From Nereocystis luetkeana (Eukaryota; Sar; Phaeophyceae; Laminariales; Laminariaceae): a stretch of 64,000 nt of DNA. Positions 12,006 to 24,000 of the stretch are shown in pieces; position 1 is the first letter of the stretch; every line of letters starts with the position of its first letter. The DNA lies in contig JARUPZ010000008.1 of NCBI GenBank assembly GCA_031213475.1, forward strand, positions 9,863,076 through 9,927,075. Direction: 5' to 3'. The position numbers were made by a program, and so were the translations under genes. The notes under the pieces are model-generated. The model ran no database searches and had not been told where the DNA came from. It saw only the letters and a list, made by a program, of their open reading frames with translations.

Positions 12006-14080
12006 CTGCAACAAAGAATACTACTCAGGGTTCCTCTCTCTCCTCGTTTTGCATCAATGCCAAGTTCCCCTCGTTCGTGCTGAATTAGATTGTTCCAACT
12101 CACCTGTCCCAGGTCTATCTACGAGCGAATGGGAAATTCGAATTTGTTCAGTTTGTCAGGAACGATCCAGCCCAGTCCGAACGCTCGGCTTCGTGCAGCT
12201 CAGATATCTCATTCAGTACAATGAATAGGGAAATATGGATTGCCTCATGCTACAGACATCGGAGTTTGTTCCTTCCGCTCTTTGGCGTTATTTGTTTGCT
12301 CGTGTTCGCAATAAATATGCTTTAGGTCGTAAGGGTATTTTTTTTTGTTGTCTGACGTTTTTTTCTTATTTATGTATGTCCTTTGTCCTTTCTTTGGAGT
12401 TTATTTGGCTTGTTTAATTTTATTCCTGTATTTTTCCACATTATTTCCTGTATTCTTCATCGTATGGGGCCGACGTATTATGTGAGTTGTTGGCGTATGT
12501 ATGTACGACACACACATGTATGTGTATGTTTTTCCGGTGGTTCCGATATTTTCGTCTTCCGTGGTTCTCTCTCGATGTATCTGGATTGCTGGCATGATGG
12601 CATTGTGTCCTTCGTATCCAGTACGATGGGGCATGGCAGACCTAAAACGTAGTACATCTATCTCTCTTTGTCCTAAAGTTGTGACGGTAGGAATAGGTTT
12701 ACAATCTGTGAGCTACGATCGATAGGGAGATTTTTCACTCGAAAATTATTGCGTAGCGCGATCTGCAATTAATTCGGAATCGTCGTCCACAGTTAGTTGA
12801 GAAATTTCCTGGTTCGATGTAAACGCGGCGCAGCCGCGTTTATGTCCAATTTTTGCCGCCGTTTTGGGTCAGGCCCTACGTTAAGGCTTGGGTCCTCGCC
12901 CGTATCGTTATCTCAGCAGGAACCAAATTACATGAACAGCCTACCAACCTGAAGATCCGAGCTCACAAATTGGAGTAGGACCTCGACGGCGTACCTCTTA
13001 TCTCTCCAAGATGACGAACCGCCACGGACACTGGGTGTGCTGGGTGTCGACGGGTACACAGAGAATGCACGATATCCTCGCCGTATTCGGTACGATTAGA
13101 TGGCGGTGAATTGTCTACTCTCCATGCCAGTACTGCATTTCTATTTGGTATTTATGTATTGAGACCATCGAGCTTGTTTTTCTTAAGGCCGCTCTGGCTA
13201 CCAGGCGCCTCCTGGTCCCCGGGTTCCCGACCACTTGAATCTCAAGGCATTTTATCGTTACAGAAACAGACGTCGCTGCTTCAACACACTGCGTTCAGAG
13301 CTCCGGTTGGTTTGTGCTTACCGGGGAGGGCCGGTGACTTCGAAAGAGGTTCATCCAGCAGCTTGTGGTCACCTCGAGACTGATCTCCCGCGGGTTCCCA
13401 ACCGAGGCCCCTACACTTTGACTTAGAGATGCTGCTGCAGTGGTCGAAATTGGTCGAAATTTGGGGTGGACGAAACCAGACAAATAACAACCAACCGTCA
13501 ACCGATCGTTTGCACATCACCTGCGGACAGCTACAGCATCTATCTCCTCATAAGAAACAATAACCCACTAAATTGAGGGATGTTCCTGATAAAGTCTGTG
13601 GGATCGTCGGGTGCGCCAGCCAACAGTCGTCGAGAGCGAGAAACGACTCACGAGGTGTTGTAGGGTATTCGAAATTTCGAGCTAGTGACACAAAAAGCTC
13701 GCGAAAACGCTAAAATGTTTTAAGCACACTACTGGCTACATAATCGATAAAGAAACTACCTTCGCTGAACCATTGCCGTTCTCTGGACGGTAAATATACC
13801 ATGGTATCTCTTATGATATCGTCGTCGAAGATGCTGCGGGAGGAAAACCTACATTCCCACGATGGGTCGAAGGTTACTGGGCCCATACAAACAAGCGCAA
13901 AAATAGGGCTAAAAAACTCAGGATTCCTGTATTTCTCATCAACTGTCTATTCCGCAAATATATACGAAATATTAATCTGGGTTGCAATTCCCCCAGTCTA
14001 GCTCCAAGTCGTGCGTACAAGTTGGCGAAACGCCTACGCGCGGGTACATGACGACGCATTCCCGAGGGGGCTAGCGTCCC
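12006..14080. other. No supported gene; short repeat pieces
   Basis: T-rich DNA near 12300-12560, then unremarkable sequence. GGGTGTGCTGGGTGTCGACG near 13035 recurs near 14200, and a variant near 18140 (GCTGGGTGTCCTGGATGTCG), so a short dispersed repeat is present. Confidence 0.4.
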
Positions 14081-14081
14081 C

Positions 14082-14173
14082 TTAACCGTTTTAGGACTGC
14101 AATCGCGTTTTTTTAGCAAACTATCTTACAGTAGAATTGGAGCGATATGTCCCCGAAACGGGACTGAGGTTCG
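14082..14173. mobile_element. MITE-2 copy, degenerate
   Basis: Begins TTAACCGTTTTAGGACTGCA and ends with GTCCCC.AAACGGGACTG, the right arm of the family. The far TTAA is lost. Confidence 0.6.
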
Positions 14174-14389
14174 GATCATCAGCACGGACACCGCAGTTTG
14201 GTGTGCTGGGTGTCGACGGGTACGAAGAGCACACATAGGGCCTTGTTATTGTACACCGAATAAGCATCAACACGACTAACCGAAAAATAAAAGGCATACT
14301 CTTTGGATGTTTGGATCGTTATAGCGTCGACGGCTACAAGGCGGGAGGCGTATATGTTCGCAGACGTTCGAGGGCTCGTCCCAGAAGCC

Positions 14390-14625
14390 AGATGAGACTC
14401 CCGAGAGGTCGGCTCACGTAGGGCACGACTATAGGCTGTCGACCGTTATTGGATGCCTAGTAAGCAGACACCAATTGAGTCCCCCGAGAGGTCGGTTCAC
14501 GCAGAGCACGAGTTTTGGCTGTCGACCATTCATTACCGGGTGCCCAGTAGCCAGAAGAAGCCAAATGAATCTCCCGAGAGGTCGGCTCACGTAGAGCACG
14601 ATTCTTGGCTTTCGACCAATATTGG
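14390..14625. repeat. Tandem repeat, 81-91 bp, three units
   Basis: CCCGAGAGGTCGGCTCACG, then AGAGCACGA, TGGCTGTCGACC and TTGGGTGC recur from about 14400, 14481 and 14572. The middle part stays open in a + frame (SPERSVHAEHEFWLST / SPERSAHVEHDSWLST), but the third copy and flanks do not extend it. Confidence 0.8.
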
Positions 14626-15539
14626 GTGCATTGTAGCACAGTAGTAGCTAGCAGTGTGCGCTACACTTCAAAAACGTGTGCCAGGGAAACGGTGCCACAC
14701 GATCTGCAATCCCGTTGCTAGTGACATCGACAGCAACAACAACAGCGGTGTCGAGTGTCGCGTGCCAGGACGGTCGGTCGCTATCACCACACCACACCAC
14801 TGACGGAAAGCACGAACAAACGAACGCAGAAACGAAACATCAACCTACGTATAACAACTCAAACACAGCGTGTTTAAAGAAACCAATGTGTATTACTGCT
14901 GCCGTACCATGCGTCTTGTCGAACCCGAAATATACCAAGCACTCTTCCTTGAGGGCAGCCTTGAGGCATTGCGATGCCCATTGTTGAGTGCGGTGGTATC
15001 TTTTATAGAGCTCGATGCTAAACAGCGGGCGGGGTATTTAGAAAAACATCGATCGGCTTGTTGATCTTCGTGGTGCACGGTCGTGCGTCCTAGCATGAAG
15101 GTTTCCTGCATATCTGTGTGAGTAGCCACACTTCGTCGCACAGGGCCCGGAGAAAATAAAACACACTGGTTCATCAGGGAAACGATATACTACGGCGGGT
15201 CATCGTCGCCGTCGTCAGCAACCCGCCGGGCATAAAAAACAGTGAACCCCGCGATGTTTACAAGCTAGACATGTACCTGGTACGGTATTTACTACTACTA
15301 CTTGGTTATGAACACTATGTTCCCCCGGAATAATGGGCAAACAAGTCATGATCACTTTGCGACCGTCTCTGGAGAAAAATGTGCAATTATCATTACATTC
15401 TGTCTGTGTGTTCTTCACGTTACACACCCGTCCCCACCAACCCAACAAACCTCCAACCCTCTCAATCAAATACAAACTCTCCCTCTCTAACCCTTCTCCT
15501 TATCTGTGGGCATTGGACACACTGATAGTGGTATACCAA

Positions 15540-17575
15540 CGTGGCATTTCGAACAAATTGATCGTCTCCTAGATCGATTGCCCTGGCAGTTCCAATCAAT
15601 AGACAGTCTCCCACAACATATCTCCGGCTAATAGAGCGTCTCTCAAACCAGTAATAAACTTATTATCCTAATACTAACAAATAGTCTATAATAGCAGTCT
15701 CCCAAACAAAGCAGTTGTTCGGACAATTCCAATTATAGTAGACCGTCTCCCACTGAAAACCAATTGAAACGACGAGTCGAATTAATGGACGGTCTCCCAA
15801 ATCAATTTTCCGGAATATCTCAACAATTAACATTAGCATAGTCTTATAACCATGTATTATCCTGACTATCGCAATTGTTAACACACTGTAGAGTGATCGC
15901 GTTCTAAATAAAGTGTCTGTGCAATTCCAAGCCTAAAACGATCTCCAGAATCGAATGACCGGACACTTGCAACTAATTAATATGAAAAAGTGCAGACTTG
16001 GGTATAAATGATTTACATGATTTAGAAAAGTATTTTCTGGACGAATTACATCTGAGCGCAAGGAAAGGAAGTATCGTAACGTTCCACTCTCCATACGGAC
16101 ACGTGCAGTAATTGATGTACCCCGGCCATTTGCTACTAACAACCAATGTCTTGGACGATGCAATGGACCTATTCATAAATAATAATGTATTATTCTTGCT
16201 CCAGCAGCACACTCGCGAACGGGCAACTGCCATTGACATGATGTCAGAGACTGATTTCCAGTAGTTAAAATTGGGGAGACAATTGATCTTGAAGGCTACT
16301 GGTATCAATTATCCCTTAGGACTGCAGTCAGTCCCGGTTTGGCGACAAACTGCTGCTAATTTGAGTGTTTTGTCCCCCAAACGGGACTGCAGTTAGTTTT
16401 CAAAGCATATGTTCGGACAATTGACTCGGTGGGACAATGACAGGTCAAACGGGTGGTTTGAATAGTTGGTGTGTGGTGGTCCATACCAATTCCAAATCGT
16501 TAGAACAATCATTTTTGAGCCCCTCTATAAATTATTTGAAATTGTCCTGACATTTAATTACGGATGCTGCCCATTGACTGGAAATGTCTGAACAGTTAGT
16601 GTATACCTGGTAGTGTTTTCAAAGAAGGGGAGTGGCCCAGACAAGTATAACAGAATCGGGGGCCTCCTATTACTAGTTCGAACTGCCCTGACAATCGATT
16701 TTAAGCGCTTCTTTTAAATTGAAATTGCCTTTTTTTTTAAACGAGGGGTGTATACGAAGTGGAGTTGTCGCGGCAACAGCTTCCGGAGTCCGTCCATTAG
16801 CTGGAATTGTTCCGACCATTGGTTTCGGAAGCGATTTGCCTACTACATAGGATCGTCCGGACAATCGAGTTTTAAGAAGGTTCTGTTATTTGAAAACTGC
16901 CAGCTACTTCTGGAGCTACAAAAATATAGGATTTAGTCAGTACCCTGGTACACCACAATAATACCTTGGCTAGTTTTTCCTCTATACCAGGTATATAACA
17001 GCATTATCGGGAATTTCCTATATATATATATCCAATTGTTTTTGCAACGTACTGAGATATACGATCAAGTATTTATTCGAGCGGTGTCTACCAATCCTAG
17101 TATACCTGGTGCAATTAATATGTTCAAAGCCATGGTTTTTCTGGAGCAATTGAGTTCTTGGGCGGCCACTGAAATGAATACCTGGTACGAGTGGGCTCTG
17201 AAATGAATACCTGTGGTATAGTGCTGAGGAAAATTTCGAATCGCCCAAATCAAGGGAATGGAGAATTCAGTACCCTAAATCCATTGTTTGGACAAATGAA
17301 TTTCATACAGACAGAACCTCAAAGAAAATGTTCGGGCAATCAAATCCGATAGACAGCACCCGACACAAATTCTGTTGACCATTCCAAGTATCGGACAGCA
17401 CCCAAAATCAACCGTCTTCGACAAATAAATACCATACCAGTTCATAGACAAGCGTCGAAACCAACTGCCTGAACAATTCCAACTACCTGGTATTACATTA
17501 TAGATGGTCCCCAAAACCGATATTCCGGACAGTTCTAGTCAACACACAACCTCCAAAAACCGTTCATCATCCACG
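15540..17575. repeat. Degenerate minisatellite field, about 40-60 bp spacing
   Basis: The phrases GACAGTCTCCCAAA and CGGACAATTCCAAT or close variants recur irregularly, for example near 15564, 15605, 15692, 15735, 15788, 16860, 17330 and 17510. This indicates an old tandem array. It is interrupted by a MITE-2 at 16311-16400 and contains four perfect TACCWGGTA palindromes. No gene. Confidence 0.6.
16311..16400. mobile_element. MITE-2 copy
   Basis: CCCTTAGGACTGCAGTC, GGCGACAAACT, TTTGAGTG, TTTGTCCCCCAAACGGGACT and GCAGTTAG occur in family order, with inverted-repeat arms. The flanking TTAA is not preserved. Confidence 0.7.
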
Positions 17576-19470
17576 AAAACGACTATCAACAGTCTATCGT
17601 CGACATGGTAAATGTTTAAGGTTTGTTGTTTTACTGGAATATTGCGCTGTACGAGCTCAATGATATATTCTCTATAATAATATCTCGAACAACAACTACA
17701 GGAATGCCTTTCTTCGGGCTCGATATATTTGGCTTCCCGCTGATAAGAACAGCTTTCGGGGTCGATCAGGCCCTAATTTAATGACCGCCTGGTGTTTCAT
17801 TCATCTTGTCCCCCCTTCTCGCCTAATAATCGAGTGCGTGCTTATATATATATGTACGTGAAGTAGCTGGCTAATTGCGTACTGGTAACAGTTACTGTAA
17901 AAAGTACCGGGGTATCCCATTTTGGACTGCACGCCCGTTTTTGAGACGATTGGGGACATACATACCCGATGAAGGTACTATATATACTCGGAATTGGAGT
18001 GAGTGTAGGTTCGCGTATGGGCAGCGCAGTCAACCGGAGCTGTAGCATCGAAAATAAGTACAGTAGTATTATTTCCGAACTACTTGTCGTGGCTTTATAC
18101 CACAGAGCTGATACCTCTCTAGAACGGAGAATCGGCACGGACGCTGGGTGTCCTGGATGTCGAAGGGTAAAAAGAAAACGGTCCGGGCATGTATGTTGTG
18201 AAGGACATACGCAGCTGGAACTTTTAGAGTACTACATACACTACTATCTGTACATTATTACACGTAACCCGGATATCCCCCTAGTTCCGAGTGTTGCGTC
18301 CCAATATCGGAACTGCGGTCCTAAAAGGGTTTATTAGTAGCGGGAGTGCAGTCTATAGGTGGAGAGCGGGCGACCGCTTTTCCAAACGACTTGATAGACG
18401 ACCTTGATATGCCCGCGAAAACTCACAAAATCCGCGTCCGTTCTCCTATAAATCTCCTATCAACAAGTTTGGAACGAAATTTGGGTGCCGTGCGCCGTCG
18501 TAAATATTGATAGTTAGTTGGCGCGCACGACCGCGTACTATTAATACGAAGAGGGCTCCACATACATTACATACAGATAAATGAACCAGAGTGTTGCGTC
18601 CTGAATGCTGCTCTGTTCCTGCTCGCTGTACCACAGCATACCGCATGTTTGGCGAAAAAAAAAAAAAAAAAACTCTCGTACGCGAAGTATATAAATATTG
18701 TGGGAGGGTGTGTGTCTGCGGTGTCTACTCTCTTCCTGCGGATGTGTTCTTTCTTCCCTTCAACTTCCAGAAATCTCGGTGTCCGTGCGTCCGTGTTCAT
18801 TCTTTTTTTGCCAGATCATATATAAATAAATTGTGTGCTGGTCAAACACTTCGACACGAATACAATAATATGGTTCCTGTGTCGTCGTAGATACAGCGTG
18901 GAGAGTAAGCAATTAATTCGGCGACATGCCAGCATGCGTGACCGCTGTGGATACGACGATCACAACATAATATACACGGCATCGAAGCAGAACACGGGGT
19001 CGCACGAAATTGAACGAGAGCAGCATGAAAAAGAAAAAGAATAACATATATATTATGCGCAATCGGTTTCCTCGGGTATCGTACGTACGAGTCCAGCATA
19101 AAAATGGGTGAATCTGTCCACGCGCGACGACTTGGGGCAGGAAAAAAAAAAACGAGAAATAAATAGAAACACGAGTATAGGGACGAACAGAGTATTATTC
19201 CAAAATTCATCCCATATAAAAAAAGCTGAAAATATCGAAATATCGGACCTCGGTCGGGTAATCGTCGTATTGCTATATATCTGTGTATCAAAGGAGGAGT
19301 GTGATACCTGATGATGCCAAAAACAGGCTACCATTATTACTGTAGTATCAGCAACACCTACCTAAAGCGTCGAAATGTATGATATCTATGTGCAGTGTGC
19401 AAGCATCACAGCGAGCGGTACGATACTAGCATGCATGTTATACCACTATTTTGAGTGAATCGACTTTATC
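17576..19470. other. No supported gene; A-rich tracts and repeat ends
   Basis: Contains a partial MITE-2 right arm at 18295-18335 (GGAACTGCGGTCCTAAAAGG) and A-tracts at 18655 and 19142. ORFs are short and low-complexity. Confidence 0.4.
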
Positions 19471-19474
19471 TATT

Positions 19475-19616
19475 AAGCTGAAAGTTGGCACGGAAGGGAG
19501 GTAGACTTGGTGCATGGGGTTCCTTTTGTTTCCGAGGTTTTCTTCTTTCGGGAAAAGTAATGAGTGATCCATGTTGTTGAAGATCATGCTGCACATTGTC
19601 GGATGGCAAGAGAAAT
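19475..19616 (-). repeat. Dispersed repeat R4, copy 1
   Basis: Reverse complement of 23264-23403 over about 140 bp. Both read CTTGCCATCCGACAATGTGC, then ATGGATCACTCAT, CCTCGGAAACAAAAGGAA and CTTCCGTGCCAACTTTCAGC. Each copy has an ATT-rich stretch before CTTGCC. Confidence 0.85.
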
Positions 19617-19619
19617 AAA

Positions 19620-20480
19620 AAAATATTAATAGGATAGCAGGGTGTTGTATTATTAATATTAATGGATGCTACTACGTGGTATTTGTTACCTCCGATGCAC
19701 ACACAGGCGAACACGTCGGTCTCCCACATAAACAACGATACGCAACAATAACGGTACAGCGTACGGGGAGGGTGTCAGATCCCTAGCGGCCGGGACCCCC
19801 CGCTTGCACGTTGTGGGCGCAAGTATATATATATATATATCGTCATGCTGACGTACAGCAGAAAAATAAACAGCAGCAGCAGTCTACTCTGTTGTAGCAG
19901 AGCCCACAAGATACTGACAACCTTCAAATTGATGCGCCCAGTGAGTGGTGTGCTACATTGTTCAATGCCCCCACAAGGACTGTTTTACGCGCACATTGTG
20001 CAGAGGTGGGGGGGGTAACTCGACTACTCGTCAAGGGTACTGGGGAGGTGGCAGGAAAGCCTACTATGGGGCCACGTGCTTGAGTTAAGGCCATAGGAGG
20101 GAGCAAGAGCAAGAGGGGCAAGACAACGTTAAACGCAAACCCAAGAAAAAACAAAAAAAAACAATATGATGATACTCGTACATCGGTAGCGTGTATACCA
20201 TCCGACGCCTTGCGGTACATCGGAACGGTTTTATGTACGACATCGGTAGTATGGTGTGTACGTACGACATCGAGTATATGGACCATGATCGGACGATAAA
20301 CAATCACGATCGTTCTGAACTTGAATCGCCATGTGTGCTGGCTGAATGTCGGTTACATCGTCCCTTTCCGGATGGTAAAATAATGTAATTTCACGTTGAG
20401 CGGGCAATTCTTCGAAATTAGACATTCAGAGTAACCAAACTCACACGGGGTATATTTCCTGGCTACTACGTACTGCTTTG
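19620..20480. other. Upstream region of epimerase gene 1, no supported gene
   Basis: Contains a TATA microsatellite at 19824-19840 and a short direct-repeat cluster around 20177-20290 built on GTACGACATCGGTAG. No promoter element can be assigned with confidence. Confidence 0.35.
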
Positions 20481-20698
20481 TATATCATATGTACCGACGA
20501 TATCCCATCCGAGGATCACTCAGCACTCCAACCTGCAGTATCCCGACGAGTTCCCACTGCCTACTGCCCCACTCACCCACTCTCGGCACAACAACAATCC
20601 TAGCGCCCAGCAGCGTAAACGGGCCGAAATTCACAGTGGTTCCCGTGGGCCGGCCAGAACAAACACCCAGGAGTGAAGGATAAGCGGCATTACTCATC

Positions 20699-21040
20699 AT
20701 GCTTCGGACAGTCGCTCTCTTCGCCATGGGCCTTCTGGCAGCCAGACTAGCCGATTCGGCTGACACGGTCTCTCCGAACGACCCAATACCTAAACCAGAG
20801 TGCGACTCGAACGTTACAGTGTCCATCCGATACGCCTCCACGACACAACGGCTGTACCTCGAGTCGGCGGACGGCTCAACACGAGGGGGCTGCGTTACGC
20901 TCACGCAAATCTGGGAAAACATGGCTGGCCGTGCGCCGCTTTTCCCCGTGGAGTCGACCAGCGGTGACGTGAGCGACACGGCGACAGGAACATGGCTTCT
21001 CACGGAAAGCCTGTACGTGGAAGACGGCATCACACTTCAG
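20699..21040 (+). CDS. Epimerase gene 1, exon 1 (signal peptide and N-terminal region)
   Basis: Codes for residues 1-114. It opens with a hydrophobic secretion signal (MLRTVALFAMGLLAARLADS) and then an N-terminal region shared with gene 2, including RLYLESADG and GTWLLTES. It ends CTTCAG before GTAATG at 21041, in phase 0. Length is 342 bp against 339 bp in gene 2. Confidence 0.9.
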
Positions 21041-24000
21041 GTAATGTAGTGATTTACGAATCTTGCAGCCTGTACGAGTACAACACACAAGATACCGCAC
21101 ACCCTGGAGTAATTTCAAGATATGTTTCCTCCCTATCCCAAAGACGCGCGCGCACACACGACGGGTCGGCGGCTTTGTTTTGGCAAGATCTCGTCGTGAT
21201 GTTTCTAGAAGAGGGCGTCCCGCTCGGTGTTTGCTTTCTCGAGGTTGTCAAGAACATGCGAATTGAAATTCGCATCCAGGAGGTGAGTTGCGTTGCATAT
21301 TTCACGTTAACGACAGAAAACCGAGATTATGGTGTGTCGTGTATGTCTTGTTCGCAATAATCCGGCATTTCTACCCGTCGATTATCGCCAGCGACTGGGT
21401 ATTTAATCCTGTACTACAACAGTAACTGCACTGCATAGCCGGAAGAGCTTGCGGCAGCAACCTAAGCATCACAATGCTCCACATCCACGCCTGTGGTATA
21501 TCTCCTTATCCGGCAGCCACTGATCAGACCTTTTCCCGTGACCGATGCTGTGCAGCTGTAGGGCGTCACATCTATCGGAGATGTGTGCGGTGCCTCTGCT
21601 GTATTGTCCGCATGACCGTCTTGATTTTTGTGATTCGTCGCGCGGCGCAGCTGTCGTGTAGGCCAGGATGTTTTGTCAGGTCACAAAATATCTCAGAAAC
21701 GCTTTGGTCAAGAAACGAAGGCAAAACGACATACCATAATTCTCGTATGTCTGACTCGAACGAAACTCACGACGAGTAGATATAAAGCTGCCTGTATGCA
21801 GACAAATCGTATCACCTACCTGGTATACGTTACTTTGGGTACACGCGCATCTTTCGCGTGCTGACACCAACTAGAACACGCAGTTCACACTTACTTGCGT
21901 CACAGACGCGTTCGCTGTGGCGCAGGGCAGCAGGGTCTGTGTCAGGCCACACTAGCCTGCCGCTGAACATAACACCAACTCGAGGATACGCCTGATTTAT
22001 GGTCCTCCCAACATGTTGTGCTCTCGTTGTTCTTGTGGCCAGGTGCACGGCACTTCGGCCGGGGGAGATACTGACGAGCTGCGCCTATTGAGCACGAGCT
22101 CGACCTTCATCAACCTGCGTGCGTACGGCGGGAACCTGGATTTCGTTAGCACCAAGGTGCGTTTTTGCGAAACTTTTGTTTGTCTGTCCCAGTCTTTTTT
22201 AAACCGTTTTTCTTCTCCCCGAGGACTTCCAGCATATGTATCCAGCGGTCGAGCTATATGATTACAGCCTACGACGCGGAGGTCAAATATTGTGTGATGC
22301 AGGGGAGGGAGAGTAGACAGGACAATGATATTCCATCATTGTGGATACGACAAGCATTACGATAGCATTTGATGCACGCACCCGCAACCCAAATACTCGA
22401 GGTCAACACACACATTTTGCGTTTTGCGCCTCGAAAGCTAAACCAATCTTCACGCCTTGGGCCTGTCTTCACAACTCTGCCTCGCGGCGTCCTCTCGATC
22501 GTAAGTCAACTGCTACGGCAGAAGAACTGATATCAGGTACAACACCATTCGGGTACAATAAGCTGTGTCGACCTGATCGGTCATTTTCCCCCGTACATAC
22601 TCGTATAAAAAAGACACGTTTCCTCGCCTCTCGACAATACTCGTCATTTATTTGCGGACGTCTCGGAAATGATCAATTAGGAGAGCTACGCTTCCCACCC
22701 AGGCCTGTGGGATGCGTGTGGCCAGAGTGGCTCCCAGACCTCAAACGGCACCTGCGGCCGGCTGTTTCTCGCGTCTGCACCTTGTGGGTGGAAACAAGAT
22801 GACAAACGGGAAGGGCCCACTGCGCGCCAAAGTACCAAGCCTGACCAGGGCGCCAAGCGCGGCTCGCCCACGCGATATACTGCCGTAGTTTTCTCTGGAG
22901 CTTGCAAATAGTTGCCTACAATGCGCCTGGTATATAATTTCGAAGGTTCGTTGAATGAGAGAGCAACGAAAGAACGAAAGAACAAAAGAAAAGAAAAAAA
23001 AAAGACAAATACAGCAGTATTAATAGTAGTGTATACTGCTGTGTAGGCGTGTTCTTCAGATCGTTCTTCCTGCTCGTCGACATCCAGCACGCTTACGTAG
23101 TGACTACATAGTGTTTATTCGCCCGATCATAGATACCAGGGTAGGTACGATCACTAAGCTCCGCGGGCACGAGCTATGAGAATCATGGTGTTGGTATGAA
23201 CCAAAGGCGCTGCATTGTTTATCAACATACCAGGTATCGCCTCTTTGAGCTTTTCGTTTATTATTATTTTTCTTGCCATCCGACAATGTGCAGCACGATC
23301 TTCATCATGGATCACTCATAACTTTCTCGAAAGAAGAAAACCTCGGAAACAAAAGGAAACCCATGCACCAAGTCTACCTCCCTTCCGTGCCAACTTTCAG
23401 CTTGTCTACTCTATTTTTTGCTGTATTTATTTGCTCCTTCCTTCTCATTACGTTCTATCCTTAAATCCTGAACTATTGTTTGTGTTATTATGGCCTTTAG
23501 TTTTGCGTCCACCGTAATTCCCATATATATGTTGCGTTTCGGTACAGTATAGTTCTGTTGAGTTACGCTAAATTTACCCATATATAAGATGTACACAATG
23601 TGTATCCTAAAACGCTTCAACTTGGGAATACATACCTGGCATTTTTCTGCCACTACCGTTCCCGTTCTAAAATCCACATAATGTATGTGTATGACCTTTA
23701 ACATACCACACTCAAATCCATACAGACAGGAATAAATGAGCAAATAAAGAGAGCCGGGTTGTTTTATCGTGCTCACAAAGAAAAAGAACCAACACTACCC
23801 AACCTCACCTACTACTACTACTATTGTAACACTAAGGGTATATGACCCAGACATTAGTAACAACACGTCGCATATTATGCCGTTCAAGCATCGGAATGCT
23901 CAACCACTGCTTAAGAAAGAAATGTAGAATTTGTGTATGTGTGTTCGTCACATTAAACGGTAACTGGTACCAGGTATCTACTTTTCATCTATGTACATGT

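Noticed and set aside
20485-21033. 182-codon minus-strand ORF over epimerase gene 1 exon 1
   Set aside because: Antisense shadow of the exon.
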